The notes under the pieces are model-generated. The model made no database searches. It saw only the letters and a list, made by a program, of their open reading frames with translations, and was not told where the DNA came from. DNA of 23,880 nt from CAZHZT01 sp964537285 (lineage in GTDB: Bacteria > Bacteroidota > Bacteroidia > Chitinophagales > Saprospiraceae), in contig CAZHZT010000086.1 in the NCBI GenBank assembly GCA_964537285.1, positions 1 through 23,880 on the forward strand, read 5' to 3'. The translations under genes were made by a program, and so were the position numbers. Below, piece after piece: positions 1 to 5,529 of this stretch (the stretch's first letter is position 1; every line of letters starts with the position of its first letter).

Positions 1-187
1 CCGAATAATTGTATGTCTTCACAAGATAATGGAAATAATCACACAGCTGCTCTGTACTCCAATCCTTGGGATGCCCTCCCAAATACTTGTGGCATTTACG
101 AAATTGACTAAGGTAGGTTTTAATGGTGCTTGGACTGTAATGCCCAATCTCCAAATGCCGACGGAAAGCTTTTTCATAAGCATTCAT
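1..187 (-). CDS. Tyrosine recombinase/integrase, N-terminal part (cut by window edge)
   Basis: Read on the minus strand from ATG at 187-185, an uninterrupted frame of 62 codons runs to the window edge. It begins MNAYEKAFRRHLEIGHYSPS and continues with TIKTYLSQFRKC, then HPKDWSTEQLCDYFHYL. This is the pattern of the SAM-like core-binding domain of phage-type integrases, where 'YSxxTIKxYLxxFxxF' opens the first helices. The catalytic domain with its R-H-R-Y residues would lie outside the window, so activity cannot be judged. An in-frame stop at 217-215 limits the start to this ATG. A 10 bp inverted repeat sits directly upstream. The family is common in Bacteroidota mobile elements and integrons. 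The identification rests on the N-terminal pattern only. Confidence 0.68.
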   Translation of the reverse strand, partial: MNAYEKAFRRHLEIGHYSPSTIKTYLSQFRKCHKYLGGHPKDWSTEQLCDYFHYLVKTYNYS

Positions 188-190
188 AAT

Positions 191-226
191 ACTAAGGTTT
201 TGTTGATCAATAATTTAAACCTTAGT
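191..226. repeat. 10 bp inverted repeat before the integrase start
   Basis: ACTAAGGTTT at 191-200 is the exact reverse complement of AAACCTTAGT at 217-226, with a 16 nt spacer holding TGATCA. It ends 3 nt before the integrase ATG. It could be an operator, a 5'-UTR hairpin or a recombinase-binding site; the sequence does not decide between these. Confidence 0.6.
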
Positions 227-260
227 ACTATACTTATTTTATTGGAAACCAGGCAGAATT

Positions 261-276
261 AACCGCGATAGCGGTT
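261..276. repeat. Tight GC-rich palindrome inside the remnant's 5' end
   Basis: AACCGC at 261-266 pairs with GCGGTT at 271-276 around a GATA loop, followed by TTAG. It marks the region between the integrase gene and the surface-protein remnant. It could be a weak terminator or a remnant of an element end. Confidence 0.4.
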
Positions 277-312
277 TTAGTTCAACAGGTTTTAAACGGT
301 ACTCAACTACAA

Positions 313-768
313 TTGAATCTTTTACCGCTTCGCGAATTACAAGTTTCCAGGAGTTCTTTTCCCAAGCCTTGTGGTTCTACTCTATTCTTTTTCGATATTA
401 CTGAAGTAGGGGAAACCAATAGCCAGGTGATTACCATCACCAATAACGGAGCAGGTACATTGAACCTGACAAGCCTGAATGTAGAACCTGCAGTATTCAC
501 TACCTCCGGCGTGTTGCCTCCAAGCTTGTCAGGGGGAAGTAGTACTGATATCACCCTGGAGTTCACACCTACTTCTGAGGAATTCTTTAACGGCACTCTT
601 ACCATTAATAGTGATGACCCTTTAAACCCTGTGTGTATCATTAACCTGGGGGCTGCCGCAGCAGTACCAACCATGGGGCAATGGGCCTTCTTCATATTCG
701 GGCTAATTATTTTCACCTTATTGATTGTGGGCATCTGGAATTTATCCAGGTCAAAGAAAGTAATTTGA
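313..768 (+). pseudogene. C-terminal remnant of an ASH-domain surface protein with IPTL-CTERM-like tail
   Basis: The frame ends with one ASH/Hydin-like Ig domain (about residues 22-112: STLFFFDITEVGET, then ITITNNGAGTLNLTSL, then INSDDPLNPVCIINL). A C-terminal signal follows: VPTMGQW, a hydrophobic segment of about 20 residues, and SRSKK. The only start is TTG at 313; the frame is open back to 226 with no ATG, and the 80 bases before the ASH domain do not resemble a signal peptide. Proteins of this type are normally long, exported and multi-domain, so this is best read as the 3' end of a truncated gene. Its tail closely matches that of the gene at 6374-7975. The break lies next to the integrase gene at 1-187, which may be the cause. 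An expressed small membrane-anchored protein remains possible. Confidence 0.6.
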
Positions 769-837
769 TACTTTTTAAGCAAAAAAACAAAATACAACTG
801 TTCTTGCGATGAAGATTCAAAACCAATGTCATGGGCC

Positions 838-931
838 CATTTCGTTTTGTCGCTGCCTCTGAGAATGAAGATTGTTTTTGGAGTGAGGCAATCCTACAGG
901 GCATTTTTGCTTCGCCCTAATGCCCTGTAGG
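838..931. repeat. Dispersed intergenic repeat (copy A) with 12 bp hairpin
   Basis: Within the 218 bp gap at 769-986, bases from about 838 to 895 (containing TTTTGTCGCTGCC and GAGTGAGGCA) match 21782-21840 in order with scattered differences, so these are two copies of one repeat. Copy A then carries its own hairpin: CCTACAGGGCAT at 893-904 pairs with ATGCCCTGTAGG at 920-931 around a 15 nt loop. It lies downstream of both flanking genes' 3' ends. No U-tract follows on the minus strand, so it is not a standard intrinsic terminator for the dehydrogenase gene. The rest of the gap shows nothing else recognisable. Confidence 0.6.
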
Positions 932-986
932 AAAAACTTACAACGGACTTATTCTGCAGCTGCTGATGGAGCGTGATTGAACAAAT

Positions 987-1943
987 CTAATTCACCCGAT
1001 TCCTCTCTTCGCCTCTTAAAAATGCTTCAATATTCAATGCGGTTTCCTCGATCAGCTTCATTCTGGAATCTACTGACGCCCAGGCAACGTGCGGGGTAAT
1101 CATACAATTATCCAAACCGATCAATACGTTTCCATCTCTGGGAGGCTCTTGCGTCAGCACGTCGAGAGCAGCACCGGCAATGTTTTTTTCCAGCAGAGCA
1201 TTTTTAAGATCTTCCTCCACAATCAGACCTCCACGGCCTGTATTAATAAGAAAAGCACTGGGTTTCATTAAAGCTAAAGTAGTTCGGTTGATAATGCCTT
1301 TTGTTTCTTGATTTAAAGGAGCGTGTAAGGTTAAAAAGTCGCTTTTTTCAAATAATTCACGCTCGTTTACGACGACCACTCCATCCAGACCTCCTTTTTG
1401 TGGATTGCGTTTGGTTGCTAAAACTTTCATGCCGAAGGCCTGAGCAATTTTGGCCACTTGTTTTCCAATAGTACCTAAGCCCAAAATGCCCATAGTTTTA
1501 CCTTTGAGATCAATTATAGGCCGTATGGTAAAAGAGAAATCCATAGATGTTTGCCATTCTCCTGCCTGAACTTTCTCATTATGCTCATAAACCTTGTTGA
1601 GTAATGCCAATATGAGAGCGAAAACATGTTGAGCAACGGCATCAGTGCTATAACCAAAAGCATTGCAAACAGGAATGCCTTTCTCCCTGGCTCCTTCCAA
1701 ATCAACATTATCATAGCCGGTAGCCAAAACACCAATGTATACCAGTTTTGGAAGCGCAGCTAAAACCGCTCGGGTAATATGCACCTTATTAAGCAATAAT
1801 ATTTCAGCATCGGCAGCCCTTTTGATGATTTGCTCGGAGGCGGTGCGTTCGTAGATAGTCAGGTTGCCTAGTTTTTTTAATCGATCCCAGCTTAAATCTC
1901 CGGGATTAGTAGTATAAGCGTCAAGAATGACAATATTTTTCAT
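987..1943 (-). CDS. D-2-hydroxyacid dehydrogenase (glycerate dehydrogenase-like)
   Basis: A 318-residue cytosolic NAD(H)-dependent oxidoreductase of the D-2-hydroxyacid dehydrogenase family. The N-terminal MKNIVILDAYTTNPGDLSWD matches the glycerate dehydrogenase/hydroxypyruvate reductase branch. The Rossmann motif GLGTIG lies at residues 155-160. The catalytic triad is visible: Arg237 in NTGRGG, Glu266 in TQEPP and His285 in TPHVAW. Length is typical and all key residues are present. The expected reaction is reversible reduction of hydroxypyruvate or glyoxylate to D-glycerate or glycolate; the exact substrate cannot be read from sequence, and D-lactate or other hydroxyacids are alternatives. 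The gene is monocistronic and divergent from the acetyltransferase at 2113, with heptamer repeats between their starts. Confidence 0.92.
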   Translation of the reverse strand: MKNIVILDAYTTNPGDLSWDRLKKLGNLTIYERTASEQIIKRAADAEILLLNKVHITRAVLAALPKLVYIGVLATGYDNVDLEGAREKGIPVCNAFGYSTDAVAQHVFALILALLNKVYEHNEKVQAGEWQTSMDFSFTIRPIIDLKGKTMGILGLGTIGKQVAKIAQAFGMKVLATKRNPQKGGLDGVVVVNERELFEKSDFLTLHAPLNQETKGIINRTTLALMKPSAFLINTGRGGLIVEEDLKNALLEKNIAGAALDVLTQEPPRDGNVLIGLDNCMITPHVAWASVDSRMKLIEETALNIEAFLRGEERNRVN

Positions 1944-1973
1944 AAATTGAGATATTTAATCAACCTAAATTAA

Positions 1974-2073
1974 CGGGAAACGGTCAACGGTCAACGGTTA
2001 ACGAATAAGGGGAAACGGTTTCCCGTTTCCCATTGATCGTTAACCGTTGACCGTTAGCCGTTAACCGCTAACC
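1974..2073. repeat. Inverted clusters of tandem heptamer GGTYAAC
   Basis: Three tandem heptamers, GGTCAAC, GGTCAAC and GGTTAAC, occupy 1982-2002. Five reverse-oriented units (GTTAACC, GTTGACC, GTTAGCC, GTTAACC, GCTAACC) occupy 2039-2073. As a result 1987-2004 and 2037-2054 form an 18 bp perfect stem. The 32 nt loop contains a second small palindrome, GGGAAACGGTTTCCC. The element fills the gap between two divergent genes, where promoters would be expected. It may be a tandem-heptamer repeat family or a regulator-binding array. Confidence 0.8.
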
Positions 2074-2112
2074 TAGTGCCAAGTGATTTTTTTGAACCCA
2101 AAATTAAGCATA

Positions 2113-2688
2113 ATGAGCAATATCTCTACAGTGTTTAAAACATCTATAGTAATTCAAAATAATCCCCTTCTTGAATTGCGCCCTCCAAAGGTTGAAATGG
2201 CCATTGATTTCCTCAACGTCATTAAGCGGGAACGAGAATACCTTGAGCAGTGGTTGCCATGGGTACGGAACATGCATGCCCCCGTTGAAGCACGCCAGTA
2301 TTTGTTTGAAATGGAGCGATTTAATGAAGGTGGGCAGCGTTGGAGCTCCATTATTTTTTTAGGGAATCAACTCGTGGGCTCTGTAGCATTTGTTCAAATC
2401 AAGCATCGACATAAAACCGGTGAGTTAGGCTACTGGATTAGCAGGAACTTTCAGGGGCAAGGGTTTGTGACATTAGCCTGCCGGCACGCAATAAAAATCG
2501 GCTTCGAGCAGCTTGACTTAGAGCGGATTGAAATCAAAACAAGCGGTAAGAACCTTAAAAGTCAAAGGCTTGCCGACAGACTTGGGTTTACCCTTGAAGG
2601 AATACTTCGGAAAGCGTATCACCTGAATGGGGCAATTCTGAATGTAGCAATTTACGGCTTACTTAAATCCGAGTGGGAAAATAAGTAG
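2113..2688 (+). CDS. GNAT N-acetyltransferase, RimJ/RimL type
   Basis: A 191-residue acetyl-CoA-dependent acyltransferase. The N-terminal part has LELRPPK and REYLEQWLPWV, which are characteristic of ribosomal-protein and amino-acid acetyltransferases of the RimJ/RimL/SpeG group. ELGYWISRNFQGQGFVTLAC carries the acetyl-CoA pyrophosphate-binding motif (Q/R-x-x-G-x-G/A as FQGQGF). NLKSQRLADRLGFTLEG is the typical C-terminal motif in which the Asn/Ser pair contacts CoA. The ATG at 2113 was chosen over a GTG at 2083, since the extra ten residues are not typical of the family. The target (a ribosomal protein N-terminus, spermidine or an antibiotic) cannot be deduced. The stop codon lies inside a repeat arm that recurs at 2852-2889. 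Confidence 0.88.
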   Translation: MSNISTVFKTSIVIQNNPLLELRPPKVEMAIDFLNVIKREREYLEQWLPWVRNMHAPVEARQYLFEMERFNEGGQRWSSIIFLGNQLVGSVAFVQIKHRHKTGELGYWISRNFQGQGFVTLACRHAIKIGFEQLDLERIEIKTSGKNLKSQRLADRLGFTLEGILRKAYHLNGAILNVAIYGLLKSEWENK

Positions 2689-2743
2689 TTCACGGAAATA
2701 GACTATATAAATAACCTTTGCCCGCTGTAGAAGCATTTTTCGT

Positions 2744-2806
2744 TTGGAGATCGACACTTTTTTGGGATTTTTCTTCGAAAAATCCCAAAAAAGTGTCGAT
2801 CTCCAA
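2744..2806. repeat. 30 bp perfect hairpin with 3 nt loop
   Basis: Bases 2744-2773 are exactly complementary to 2777-2806, with loop TTC. The tip reads TCTTCGA, as in the hairpin at 10759-10809. The stem includes runs of T and A (CTTTTTTGGGATTTTT), so RNA from either strand could terminate near it, although no U-tract follows the base. It lies 55 nt after the acetyltransferase stop and is bracketed by repeat arms at 2683-2696 and 2853-2866. Confidence 0.9.
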
Positions 2807-2837
2807 CTCAAAAACCTTCCTGCCAAGGGCATCGATA

Positions 2838-2897
2838 GTTTATACAGTTTAAATCCGTGAACTACTTAAGTAGTTCACGGATTTAAACTACATAAAC
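2838..2897. repeat. 44 bp perfect palindrome, third copy of a repeat arm
   Basis: 2846-2867 and 2868-2889 are perfectly complementary with no spacer (centre TTAA). With two mismatches the symmetry extends to 2838-2897. The half-site AAGTAGTTCACGGA also occurs at 2683-2696, overlapping the stop codon of the acetyltransferase gene. Three arms in alternating orientation therefore surround the hairpin at 2744-2806, so 2683-2866 can form one large stem and 2838-2897 another. An element insertion or duplication would explain this. Confidence 0.85.
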
Positions 2898-2938
2898 ATT
2901 TTGAAGAGGAATAACAGGAATTGAAAGAAATAAAAAAA

Positions 2939-2980
2939 ATAACAAAATATTTGTTTTAATAAATGTTTTGTTTTAAATTG
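2939..2980 (+). promoter_or_regulatory. Putative promoter/operator for the first S24 gene
   Basis: An AT-rich inverted repeat (AACAAAATATTT at 2941-2952 against AAATGTTTTGTT at 2961-2972, one mismatch) contains the box ATTTGTTTTAAT at 2949-2960. A near copy, TTTTGTTTTAAA, lies at 2966-2977, a 17 nt period. The same 12-mer is found in the palindrome before the second S24 gene. TTTG at 2950-2953 and TAAATTG at 2974-2980 are about 20 nt apart, approximating the Bacteroidota -33/-7 arrangement. Promoter activity is inferred. Confidence 0.5.
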
Positions 2981-3241
2981 CAGCCTAATGGAGTTGAAAA
3001 GGTTTAGAAAGTTGAAACTTTTAAAAATTGGACTCCGAGAGTCATTTTAAAATGCCTAAACTGTCTAAACCCACTAAGTAAAAGTCAAATGATAACTCCT
3101 TGATTTGGGGCATTTTTGAAACCATACATCGTTGAAAAGCCTTGCCGATGCCTGCATCGCCTGTGTTTTCGCCTCGTCTGGCTTCAAAACGAAGTCCCTA
3201 AAATCAAAAACTTACTTTTTGGTTGTTACTATAAACTTATA
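2981..3241 (+). promoter_or_regulatory. Long leader of the first S24 gene with possible short ORFs
   Basis: No gene of normal size lies here. GGTTTAG (3001-3007) pairs with CTAAACC (3065-3071), and CGATGC/GCATCG at 3147-3160 forms a small hairpin. Two tiny frames follow each other: 2988-3050 (MELKRFRKLKLLKIGLRESF) and 3052-3081 (MPKLSKPTK), the second starting 1 nt after the stop of the first. If the promoter at about 2950-2980 is right, the transcript has about 390 nt before the coding start. Translation of the short frames is unproven. Confidence 0.35.
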
Positions 3242-3347
3242 GTTCTTTGATATAAATTGTGTGGAACTTCAAAATGATAAGCCTTGAATACCCTTGTGGC
3301 TGAAAGGGTTATCATTTTGAAGTTCCACACAATTTATATCAAAGAAC
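3242..3347. repeat. 39 bp perfect inverted-repeat element, copy 1
   Basis: 3242-3280 is exactly complementary to 3309-3347, with a 28 nt loop (3281-3308). Each arm has GTTCTTTGATATAAATTGTG at its outer end, resembling a rRNA-type boxA (GTTCTTTGA). A second copy lies at 5343-5459 with the loop in reverse complement, so the two elements are inverted relative to each other. Copy 1 ends 27 nt before the start codon at 3375 and would form a very stable hairpin in that mRNA's leader. Confidence 0.92.
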
Positions 3348-3374
3348 GAAACTTATTTAAAAAACTTTCTTGTT

Positions 3375-4109
3375 ATGATTAGGGACGATAGAATTCAACT
3401 AAATGAACGTTTTAGAAAAGTATTCAACTTATTAGTGGAACGCGGTGATATCATTCTAAATGACCGGAACGGTAAGGGAATGGGCGATTTTGCCAATAAA
3501 ATTCTCGGAAACCGCGCTTATGGTCATATCATTCGCGCATTTTTAAACCCCAATGACAAGCGCGTGCTTGACTATCGTCATGCTCGTTCTCTATGCCGCG
3601 AATACAATGTAAACGAATCTTACATGCTTGACGGCGTAGGAACTCCCTTCGGAATGGAAGTTCCTGATAATATCCCCACAGACCCAGAATCTATGGGGGT
3701 AGGAAACATCCTGTTCACGAGCGTTCAGGCTTTTGCGGGTTCTGGTGTAGACGTTGGTGGTAACCACAGGGAAGATAATTCTTTCTTCGCTCTACCTGGC
3801 CTTGAAGGAGATGGCCTGGTAGCTTTCCCGATTGAGGGAGAAAGTATGCTCCCCGTAATAAGCAATGGAGATATTATTATTTGCCGTCAAATAAGTGGAG
3901 TACACGAAGTGAAAGATAATGAAATTTATGCGGTAAAAAACAATGGCTCCCTCTGGGTTAAGTACTTACAGCGTATTTTTGATAACAAAGGCCGTGTTAG
4001 ACAGCTCAAACTGATTTCTGCTAACCACCTCGAATACGATCCATTCATAGAAGATGTCAACGAATATACCAGGCTGTTCAGAGTTATTCGAAAGATAGGA
4101 AATCTATAA
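3375..4109 (+). CDS. HTH + S24 peptidase (LexA/CI-like) regulator, paralogue 1
   Basis: A 244-residue protein. Residues 1-90 are a helical N-terminal region, presumably DNA-binding (helix-turn-helix inferred from the family, with SLCREYNVNESYMLDGVGTPF like the end of XRE-type repressor domains). The C-terminal S24 fold follows: PIEGESMLP with nucleophile Ser157 and SLWVKYLQR with general base Lys196. A possible autocleavage bond, Ala121-Gly122 (QAFAGSG), lies 36 residues before Ser157, close to the LexA spacing. The dyad and bond suggest a repressor that could self-cleave when activated. No polymerase or umuC-like gene is adjacent, so UmuD is unlikely. The paralogue at 4492 follows in the same orientation. 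It starts at ATG 3375 just after a 39 bp hairpin. Its targets are unknown. Confidence 0.87.
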   Translation: MIRDDRIQLNERFRKVFNLLVERGDIILNDRNGKGMGDFANKILGNRAYGHIIRAFLNPNDKRVLDYRHARSLCREYNVNESYMLDGVGTPFGMEVPDNIPTDPESMGVGNILFTSVQAFAGSGVDVGGNHREDNSFFALPGLEGDGLVAFPIEGESMLPVISNGDIIICRQISGVHEVKDNEIYAVKNNGSLWVKYLQRIFDNKGRVRQLKLISANHLEYDPFIEDVNEYTRLFRVIRKIGNL

Positions 4110-4111
4110 AA

Positions 4112-4158
4112 ATAATTTGTTTTAATTTTTAAAAATTAAAACAAATTATTACCTTTGT
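4112..4158 (+). promoter_or_regulatory. 40 bp palindromic operator abutting a -7 box
   Basis: 4112-4131 and 4132-4151 form a perfect 20+20 bp palindrome, beginning 2 nt after the stop of the first S24 gene. It contains ATTTGTTTTAAT (4116-4127) and its complement. TACCTTTG at 4151-4158 matches the Bacteroidota -7 element TAnnTTTG exactly. A repressor bound here would cover the promoter. The palindrome could also be a terminator for the upstream gene. No clear -33 TTTG lies at the usual spacing. Confidence 0.6.
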
Positions 4159-4491
4159 ATTATCACAGAGAAAATCAAAACTTTCTCAGGCACATAAAAG
4201 CCTAAAGTATTCAAATGAGGAAGCAAGTGCAAATGAAGTTCTGTTCAGACAGGATTTCTGGTCAAGGCTATCTTCGGTTTTGTTTGCTTTATCGTTCACG
4301 TGTGCCTGTTGAAAACCTATAAAAAATTTGGTAGTGGGGTGAATCCGTTGATACATAGTTTTCAAAGCCCCATTTTAAAAGGTTTGCAAGCAACTATCCA
4401 CATTTTTGACCCACTACCAAAAATTTGATCTTTTATAGGCTCTAAAGAAAGTTGTGATCAAAGTTTTGGGAACCAAGCCTAAAAACTAAGG
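4159..4491 (+). promoter_or_regulatory. Structured leader of the second S24 gene
   Basis: 333 nt without a normal gene. A large imperfect stem is formed by 4316-4340 and 4409-4439 (CCTATAAAA and GGTAGTGGG against their complements, with a 4 nt bulge), enclosing a 68 nt loop with further pairing. A 35-codon frame at 4215-4322 (start MRKQVQMKFC) ends inside the left arm, the arrangement seen in translation-coupled attenuators. This frame has no recognisable family and may not be translated. AGGC/GCCT at 4190-4203 forms a small extra hairpin. Confidence 0.4.
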
Positions 4492-5214
4492 ATGCAGAGT
4501 ATCAATCGCAAAGAATTGAATCGGCGTTTCAAACAGGTCTATCAACTCTTAGAAAACAGAGGAGAGATTGTTAAGAATAGCCGTAAAAAAAGTAAAGGCG
4601 CCTTTGCTGCCAAATTGGGCACTAAAGGGCATATAATTGACTTGTTTTTAAGTGACAAACGATATATCACCTACGAACAGGCAAAAAACCTTTGCATAGC
4701 TTACGAAATTAATGAAAATTATCTTTTTCAGGGCATAGGTCAACCTTTTGATCAACAAACATTACCAGATCCGGAAGAAAGAATTGCAAAAGTGCTGGGT
4801 ATCAATTTTTCACCTAACATATTATTTACTAGCATAGAAGCTTTTGCTAGTAATACAGTCGGAGTAGATCTCGTCGAAGAGAATCAGTTTTTTCATATTC
4901 CGGGTATACAAGGAGATTTAGTAGCCTTTAATATCAATGGAGAAAGCATGGCCCCTACTATCCGGGCCGGCGATATGGTAATCTGTGCTCCCTTGGAAAA
5001 TACCGATGAAATGCTGGATGATGAGGTCTACGCAGTAGTTACCAATCAATCTGTATGGGTGAAGCGCACTCAGCGTTGCCTTGACCGATACGGTCAATGG
5101 ACTCATATACGTATGATTTCTGATAATGCTGAAGAGTTTGACCCTTTCATATTGGAAGTCAGCGAGATACGTAAACTTCTAAAAGTAAAGAAAAGAATCA
5201 CTGGATTATTATAG
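4492..5214 (+). CDS. HTH + S24 peptidase (LexA/CI-like) regulator, paralogue 2
   Basis: A 240-residue paralogue of the preceding gene, sharing LNRRFKQVYQLL, LCIAYEINENYLFQGIGQPF and NILFTSIEAFA. The S24 dyad is intact: Ser152 in NGESMAP and Lys191 in SVWVKRTQR. The place of the Ala-Gly bond in paralogue 1 is taken by Ala119-Ser120 (EAFASNT), with two extra residues following. It may therefore be cleaved poorly or elsewhere. The N-terminal region is basic (NSRKKSKGAF), which fits DNA binding. The gene is tandem with paralogue 1 but has its own palindrome, -7 box and leader, so it is probably a separate transcription unit. No downstream gene shares its operon. A role in phage-like or SOS-like control is inferred from the family only. 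Confidence 0.86.
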   Translation: MQSINRKELNRRFKQVYQLLENRGEIVKNSRKKSKGAFAAKLGTKGHIIDLFLSDKRYITYEQAKNLCIAYEINENYLFQGIGQPFDQQTLPDPEERIAKVLGINFSPNILFTSIEAFASNTVGVDLVEENQFFHIPGIQGDLVAFNINGESMAPTIRAGDMVICAPLENTDEMLDDEVYAVVTNQSVWVKRTQRCLDRYGQWTHIRMISDNAEEFDPFILEVSEIRKLLKVKKRITGLL

Positions 5215-5257
5215 CGTTTATCTAGTTCTTTAGTAAGAAGATCTTAATCAGAAGGGC

Positions 5258-5299
5258 GTTTATGTCTGAGATTTTCGAAGAAAAATCTCAGCCACAAAC
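5258..5299. repeat. Hairpin 43 nt after the second S24 gene
   Basis: CTGAGATTTT at 5266-5275 pairs with AAAATCTCAG at 5282-5291, and flanking CGTTTATG/CACAAACG extends the stem with one mismatch. The tip on the minus strand reads TCTTCGA, the same heptamer as in the hairpins at 2744-2806 and 10759-10809. No U-tract follows. Confidence 0.7.
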
Positions 5300-5342
5300 G
5301 TTCCTCTAAACAAACTTTTATGGCTTTCTAAACCCTTTAAAC

Positions 5343-5459
5343 TTTCGTTCTTTGACATAAATTGTGGAAAATGGAACTTCAAAATAATAACCCTTTCAGC
5401 CACAAGGGCATTCAAGGCTTATCATTTTGAAGTTCCACACAATTTGTCAAAGAACGAAA
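5343..5459. repeat. Inverted-repeat element, copy 2 (inverted relative to copy 1)
   Basis: The arms 5343-5390 and 5419-5459 pair apart from insertions of about 3 and 5 nt in the left arm and one mismatch. The 28 nt loop (5391-5418) is the reverse complement of the loop of the element at 3242-3347 with one difference. The outer ends again read CGTTCTTTGACA. Together with copy 1 it brackets both S24 genes. Confidence 0.9.
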
Positions 5460-5495
5460 ACTTTTTCAAAAATAACCTGCTGTTTTTTTGATTTC

Positions 5496-5529
5496 GCTCC
5501 CGGGCCCTACCTTCTTCGGGAGCTTTTTT
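5496..5529 (+). terminator. Rho-independent terminator
   Basis: GCTCCCG (5496-5502) pairs with CGGGAGC (5517-5523), followed by TTTTTT. It ends transcription coming from the S24 region and its U-tract overlaps the stop codon of convergent rlmB. Confidence 0.8.

Noticed and set aside
29..262. Plus-strand reading frame of 77 codons at the left edge
   Set aside because: It lies antisense to the integrase frame, whose protein pattern is recognisable, and its own product has no family features.
303..797. Long minus-strand reading frame opposite the surface-protein remnant
   Set aside because: It is antisense to a clear ASH domain and IPTL-like tail, and its translation shows no domain.
1982..2073. 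CRISPR array
   Set aside because: Repeats are 7 nt, directly adjacent and inverted, with no spacers and no cas genes.
3375..5214. UmuD/UmuC mutagenesis operon
   Set aside because: Both proteins have N-terminal DNA-binding-like regions of about 90 residues and no polymerase gene is adjacent.
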